From positions 71,713,617-71,777,616 of the forward strand of contig CM055095.1 of the NCBI GenBank assembly GCA_029204225.1: 64,000 bases of DNA, read 5' to 3'. The notes below the pieces were generated by a model. It did not search any database, had not been told where the DNA came from, and worked only from the letters and a program-made list of their open reading frames with translations. This DNA is from Diphasiastrum complanatum (taxonomy: Eukaryota; Streptophyta; Lycopodiopsida; Lycopodiales; Lycopodiaceae). Both the position numbers and the translations under genes were made by a program. Below, in pieces: positions 59,023 to 64,000 of the stretch; position 1 is the stretch's first letter; each line of letters starts with the position of its first letter.

Positions 59023-59717
<695 letters not shown>

Positions 59718-60173
59718 CATGCATATGTGAACTACGGTCACTCTCAGAGGCATCCCAAGGATGCACCTCCTTATAGAAATGGTTGTGAATGCCCACATTG
59801 CTTTCTAGAAATCAAAACATTCTCGTTGTGTAGGATAGGTGGAAGACCTATAGAAATTAGCAAGAGACTTCAACGAACCTTCAAGCCACTTCAACAACCT
59901 GTTGATGCTTGCAACATACCTCACTACGTGCTTTAGGTTGCAACATCTTATTACTTCCAAGACAGAAGATCAGAAGAAATACAGGAACAGCAAGGAGAGC
60001 AAAACCGCACAAACAACAAGGAGCACAAACAACACAAACAACACAAACAACAAAGAGCAAAAACAACATAAACAATAAGGAGCAAAATGCAGAAACAGTC
60101 AGGAGCAAAAACCCAGCTTCACTATGCTTAAGGAGAAACTCATGGAAGTCAAGCAGTTCTTGGATGTAAGCTC

Positions 60174-60179
60174 GTGTGT

Positions 60180-60210
<31 letters not shown>

Positions 60211-60214
60211 GGGG
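60174..60214. repeat. (TG)n followed by a run of 21 G
   Basis: About ten TG dinucleotides run into 21 consecutive G residues (60194-60214), followed by CACCTGG. Just before it (59995-60090) is an AACAACACAAACAAC-type A/C-rich tract. Within 80 bp downstream lie the hairpins GGGCCAAGTGCCC and AGGCAAGCACCCCAAAGGGGGTGCCT-type and another CT array. Confidence 0.9.
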
Positions 60215-60289
60215 CACCTGGCCTACAGGGCCAAGTGCCCACCATCGGGGCATTGTGCCCTGAATGAGGCAAGCACCCCAAAGGGGGTG

Positions 60290-60436
<147 letters not shown>

Positions 60437-60599
60437 TATAAGTTAAATTCTTTTAAATCTAATATACCATTAATTGTGAAAAAACTTGCACCATCCCACC
60501 TCATCAAATTGGGCATTTTTTCAAGCCTTCTCTTACACTCGTTATTATCTCTTTTTTCGCATTAATAATTTAATTCATTTTAGTTTTATTTTACTTGGC

Positions 60600-61565
60600 T
60601 GCCTGAGTTGTAAACTCAGACAGCCTATGTGGCAATCCTTATAGGGCTCTTTTCAAACTAAAATCTTCTTTTATGTTTGATTCTAATTTTGAAGTCATCA
60701 GAATTGATAGGATCAATTACGTAGGCAACCACAAAGTCTAACGACTATTAGTTGCAAAAATAAACGTTAAACAGTTTAGACAAATCTATAAGAGAGCAAC
60801 ATCAAATAGAACCAATAAGACAAAGTGGCATAACATACACATTGACATTATTTTAAACACGATAGAACAATGAATTAATTCAGAAAGTAAAGAATACAAG
60901 TTAGGTGAACAACAAGCACAAGACAATTGCAGTAATAATCGTGAACTCGAAACTAGCTCTTAGTTCTGTAATGGCTACAATGATTCGAAGATTATTCAAT
61001 AGCTTATTCTGACTCTGTGTTTGAATCTAATTGATGTGATAACATCTATTGTATAAGGGAAGCTCCTCAAGATCCTGCTTACAAGACAAACACAAACGGA
61101 AAACACACTATGGAGAGACCACCCAACCAAGTAGAAGCATCCAATCAAATTCTAGAAGCTTCATCCCCAAGCCAAGGAATAGGAAGCATGAAAGTAGAGC
61201 GAGAGCCTGGCAATGAATCAATCACAAATGTGAGGAGTAGGGCGACTTTGGCCTCTTCTTATAGAGCCATGAACCACCTATGCACAAAGACATGCAAGGT
61301 CCTAACTCTCTCATAGATTCCTCCAGAATAGAGTCTCTATGCTTGGATCCTCTATTCATAGAATTGCTATTGATACTCTACACATGCACCGGCCCCAAAC
61401 CTTGTACTGATTCCATTTAGTGTGTTCTGGGGCTCACAAGGATATTAGTTACTTTTGGGTCACGTCCAGTATGATGTGGCATAACTAACAACTTGTTTCA
61501 CTAGAGTATTGTGTATCCAAGACTAGGAGTATACCGAATCCTATGTACTGGTCATGGGCATAACA
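60600..61565 (-). repeat. Gypsy 3' LTR and beyond, decayed
   Basis: Minus strand begins TGTTATGCCCATGACC at 61565, the same start as the fragment at 2829. It shares further blocks with that copy and, lower down, with 15640-15960. A TATAAGAAGAG motif lies near 61267. The outer border was not found. Confidence 0.55.
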
Positions 61566-62636
61566 TTCTTCCCTCAAACTGCTTCTATCCTTAGAAGCTA
61601 AACGTAGAGAAATTTTTCTTTATGCTATCAACTCTCTCCCACGAATCATCATCCTCAGTTTGACCTTTCCACCGAATTAAGCACTCAGATATAGAACGAT
61701 TTCTCAATTGTTTATCTTTGGTTCTAAGCACCTCCTCAGGTTCCAAAGGTACCCAAGTGACAAGTCTTCCAAATAAGATAAATCCTCATAGGATCCAACT
61801 GTATGACATCCATGTAAACTTGGTTTCAAATGACTTACATGAAATAATGGGTGTGCAGTCGATTTTCCTTGAAGATCGAGTTCATATGCCAAAGAACCAA
61901 TTCTACGTACAATCCTGAACGGTCTGTATAATGCTTCCCTGTACGTAACATCTTAGAATCTTTTGGAATCCGAAGATATACCCAATCATCAACTTTACAA
62001 TTTCTTGGAGATCTCTTAAGATCGGTATAGTGTTTAGCTCTATCCTGTTCACTACGAATACGATCCTCAGCCACTTGCAATATCTCTTGCATATCATGCA
62101 AGAAATCAGCAACCTTCTGGATCTTAACAGACTTCGTCTCAACATTTACTGGAGATCTAGATTGAAAATCGTACATAAGCATAAAAGGACTATAACCTGT
62201 AGTAGAATGTTTTCTACTATTATATTCAAACTCAACCAGTGGGAGATAATCTTCCTAATGAAATTGCCTATGAGAAACATACGTCCTCAAAATATCTTTC
62301 ATATTTTGATTAGTCTTTTTTGTCTAGCCATCTGATTCAGGATGATCAGAAGAACTTAAACTCAAAGAAGTTTCTAGTTTATGGAATACTGCTAACCAAA
62401 AGTGAGGGGATCTCTATCACTAAAAATGTCACTAGACAGACCATACAACCGAAATAATCTTTCAACAAAGATCTGGGCTAAATTAGAAGCCTTTAAAGTT
62501 GACTTAACTGGTATGAATGCAACTAACTTAGTTAACCGATCCACTACAACCCAAATAGAATCAAGTCCAACTACAAAATCCATAGATATGATTTCTCATC
62601 TCTTATCAGGGATATCTAACGGATGCAACAAACCAC
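61566..62636 (-). pseudogene. Gypsy integrase and chromodomain-type C-terminus
   Basis: Minus strand: integrase core 62620-62392 (GLLHPLDIPDKR, a stop in place of Trp, EIISMDFVVGLDSIWVVVDRLTKLVAFIPVK, then GLSSDIFSDRDP), catalytic first and second Asp visible; a decayed middle; the C-terminal arm 62182-61903 (QVAEDRIRSEQDRAKHYTDLKR..VDDWVYLRI); then YELDLQGKSTAHPLFHVSHLKPSLHG (61890-61810); and a chromodomain-like WKGQTEDDDSWERVDSI near 61660. The order and motifs fit plant chromoviruses of Ty3/Gypsy. The element is interrupted at 62636/62637 by another Gypsy LTR, so its RT part is not in view. Confidence 0.85.
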
Positions 62637-63452
62637 TGTTGGGGGTATTCCCAACAAAGTATAAATAAATAAAATCATCCAATAAAATGTGTTGCGAGGG
62701 CATGGCATCCTGTGTGTATAAGCCCAGGGCCCAATGCGCACGCAAGTGAAGTTGTAAATAAAATAATAGACTTGGGCCCTTTGTAATTAAAATAAAACTT
62801 GAGGCCCAAAGTCAATTCTTAATTCAGAGTTTACTTTTTAGAGTTGGGTCCAATTTTGGACTCACATGAATCTTGTGATTTTCAATGTACTTTCTGTGGA
62901 CCCTTGGATCAAGTTAGGTCCAAGATGAATGGATAGGATCAATGTGAATATTAGCCAATAGGATTGAGGGGCAAGGGCCTTCCCCATTTTATAAAAAGAC
63001 ACCATTTGTACATTATTTTCATGTTTAATAGAGAGGAGGAGACTCTACCATTTTGAGAGCTCAAGCATCCTCATTTGCTAATCACTTTGCTTATGCTATT
63101 GTTGTGATTGCTTGTTATTTTCATTTCCCATGCTTTTTGGTTATGCTAGTTAAGGTTTTTCCATAAGCAATGACATTGAGCATTTGAGCTAATCTCCATC
63201 TCATCTCTCTCTCTTTCTCTCTTCTTTTCTCTCTTCCTCTCCTTTTCTATCCCTTTCCTTCACCCAAATCATGATGAATGTTAGAGTAGAGGAGTAGAGT
63301 TAAGGGAGAGTAGTGTTAATGGTGAATAGAGTTAGGGAGGAAGTAGGAAACTAACTAAAATTAGCATCTATGCATAGTTAGGTACCTATCCAGTGATCTA
63401 ACCCTTGTTGACAGGCGGGAGGGCTATACTACGCAAGATCTTCGACCCTACA
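62637..63452 (+). repeat. 5' LTR of an Athila/Tat-type Gypsy element (816 bp)
   Basis: Starts TGTTGGGGGTATTCCCAACA, in which the first and last seven bases pair, and ends TTCGACCCTACA before an Asp primer site. A TATA box (TTTTATAAAAAGACACC, about 62990) and a CT-rich stretch (63200-63260) lie inside. It sits in the older integrase fragment, and the element continues beyond the window. Confidence 0.8.
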
Positions 63453-63453
63453 G

Positions 63454-63470
63454 TGGCGCCGTTGTCGAGG
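63454..63470 (+). other. Asp-tRNA primer binding site
   Basis: TGGCGCCGTTGTCGAGG, one base after the LTR end, complementary to the 3' end of plant Asp tRNA apart from one or two positions. Confidence 0.85.
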
Positions 63471-64000
63471 ATAGGTTTCCACTAACTAGTTCTTGCTTTT
63501 TAGAGTAGTTTTAGGTAAATTTTTGGGTGTTTAGAGTTAGTTTTTTGTATTTTTTTTTGTGTTTGGAATGTTCACACTAGCGAAGGAGGTGTGAGAGGGT
63601 AGAGGAGGCCCTGAACAGCCTCTAAGGGCTTGAAACCCAAACCAACCAGCCAAAAAACCCAAAAGAAACACACCAATCTGCATTTTTGGAGGGAAAAAGA
63701 GCCTAAAATCTCATCAGATTTTTATATCTCCAGAACCAGTGTGAATTAACTCTTGCATGACTAGCAGTAGCTCCAGGGTACTGTCCCAGACCTGCATAGA
63801 AGCCTGCGAGAGTTAGTTCCAAGCAGATTGTAAAAACTAGAGAAAAATCATAAAAAATTCAAAAAACCCTTGAAAAAATCCAAAAAAATTCTAATTTTCA
63901 TAAGAACTCTCGCAGAGCCCTCTGAAGTTCCATCTCAATGAGACCAAGACACAGAGAAGCTTGCGAGAGTTAGTTTGATGTCTAAGTGCCTGTGCGAGAG
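63471..64000 (+). other. Gypsy leader region
   Basis: Untranslated leader of the element; gag has not started by the window end. The phrase TGCGAGAGTTAG occurs at about 63807 and 63961, with CTCTCGCAG (63904) and a final TGCGAGAG (63993) as related copies. Confidence 0.5.

Overview
This window looks like nuclear DNA of a land plant with a large, repeat-rich genome. It carries spliced RPS11 and a plant-type F-box gene, and LTR retrotransposons primed by the plant initiator-Met tRNA (TGGTATCAGAGC) and Asp tRNA (TGGCGCCGTTG) binding sites. Very long (CT)n/(GA)n arrays occur throughout. The divergent ginkbilobin-like (Gnk2/DUF26) gene and the repeat density suggest a fern, gymnosperm or similar lineage, but the species cannot be fixed from the sequence alone.

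Layout: 0.5-0.9 kb holds a small secreted cysteine-rich gene. 1.7-8.7 kb is a mosaic of minus-strand Copia and Gypsy remains, with a 145-bp foldback at 6.7 kb. 8.7-15.4 kb is the least explained region: two plus-strand reading-frame sets (9.0-10.4 and about 11.0-11.6 kb) face two minus-strand sets (11.6-12.4 and 12.7-15.4 kb). All are spliced and/or broken, and the block is bracketed by inverted copies of a GGGCCC-type hairpin motif. 15.4-24 kb contains a Copia family ('family 2' here) with an LTR, Met PBS, decayed polyprotein and truncated 3' LTR, followed by a minus-strand Copia derivative and an RT scrap.

Two ordinary host genes are clear. RPS11 (uS17, small ribosomal subunit) lies on the minus strand at 31187-26390 with six exons and a telo-box/TATA promoter. 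A single-exon F-box gene of the AUF1/AUF2 type lies on the minus strand at about 51269-50127; it would act as a substrate adaptor in an SCF ubiquitin ligase. A tRNA-type SINE with 15-bp target duplications lies at 48.0 kb.

The remaining sequence (31.5-47 kb and 52.9-64 kb) is nested LTR retrotransposons: a gag-bearing element with about 1-kb direct repeats, Gypsy gag/protease, RT and integrase pieces, a minus-strand Copia, a Copia fragment lying inside a Gypsy element, and at the end a Gypsy LTR with Asp PBS that runs out of the window. The best preserved element is a complete Copia at 52887-59017, with 682/681-bp LTRs, a 5-bp target duplication (GCAGT) and about 1% LTR divergence, but three in-frame stops. 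The host genes show no pathway relationship to one another; what ties the window together is successive retrotransposon insertion.
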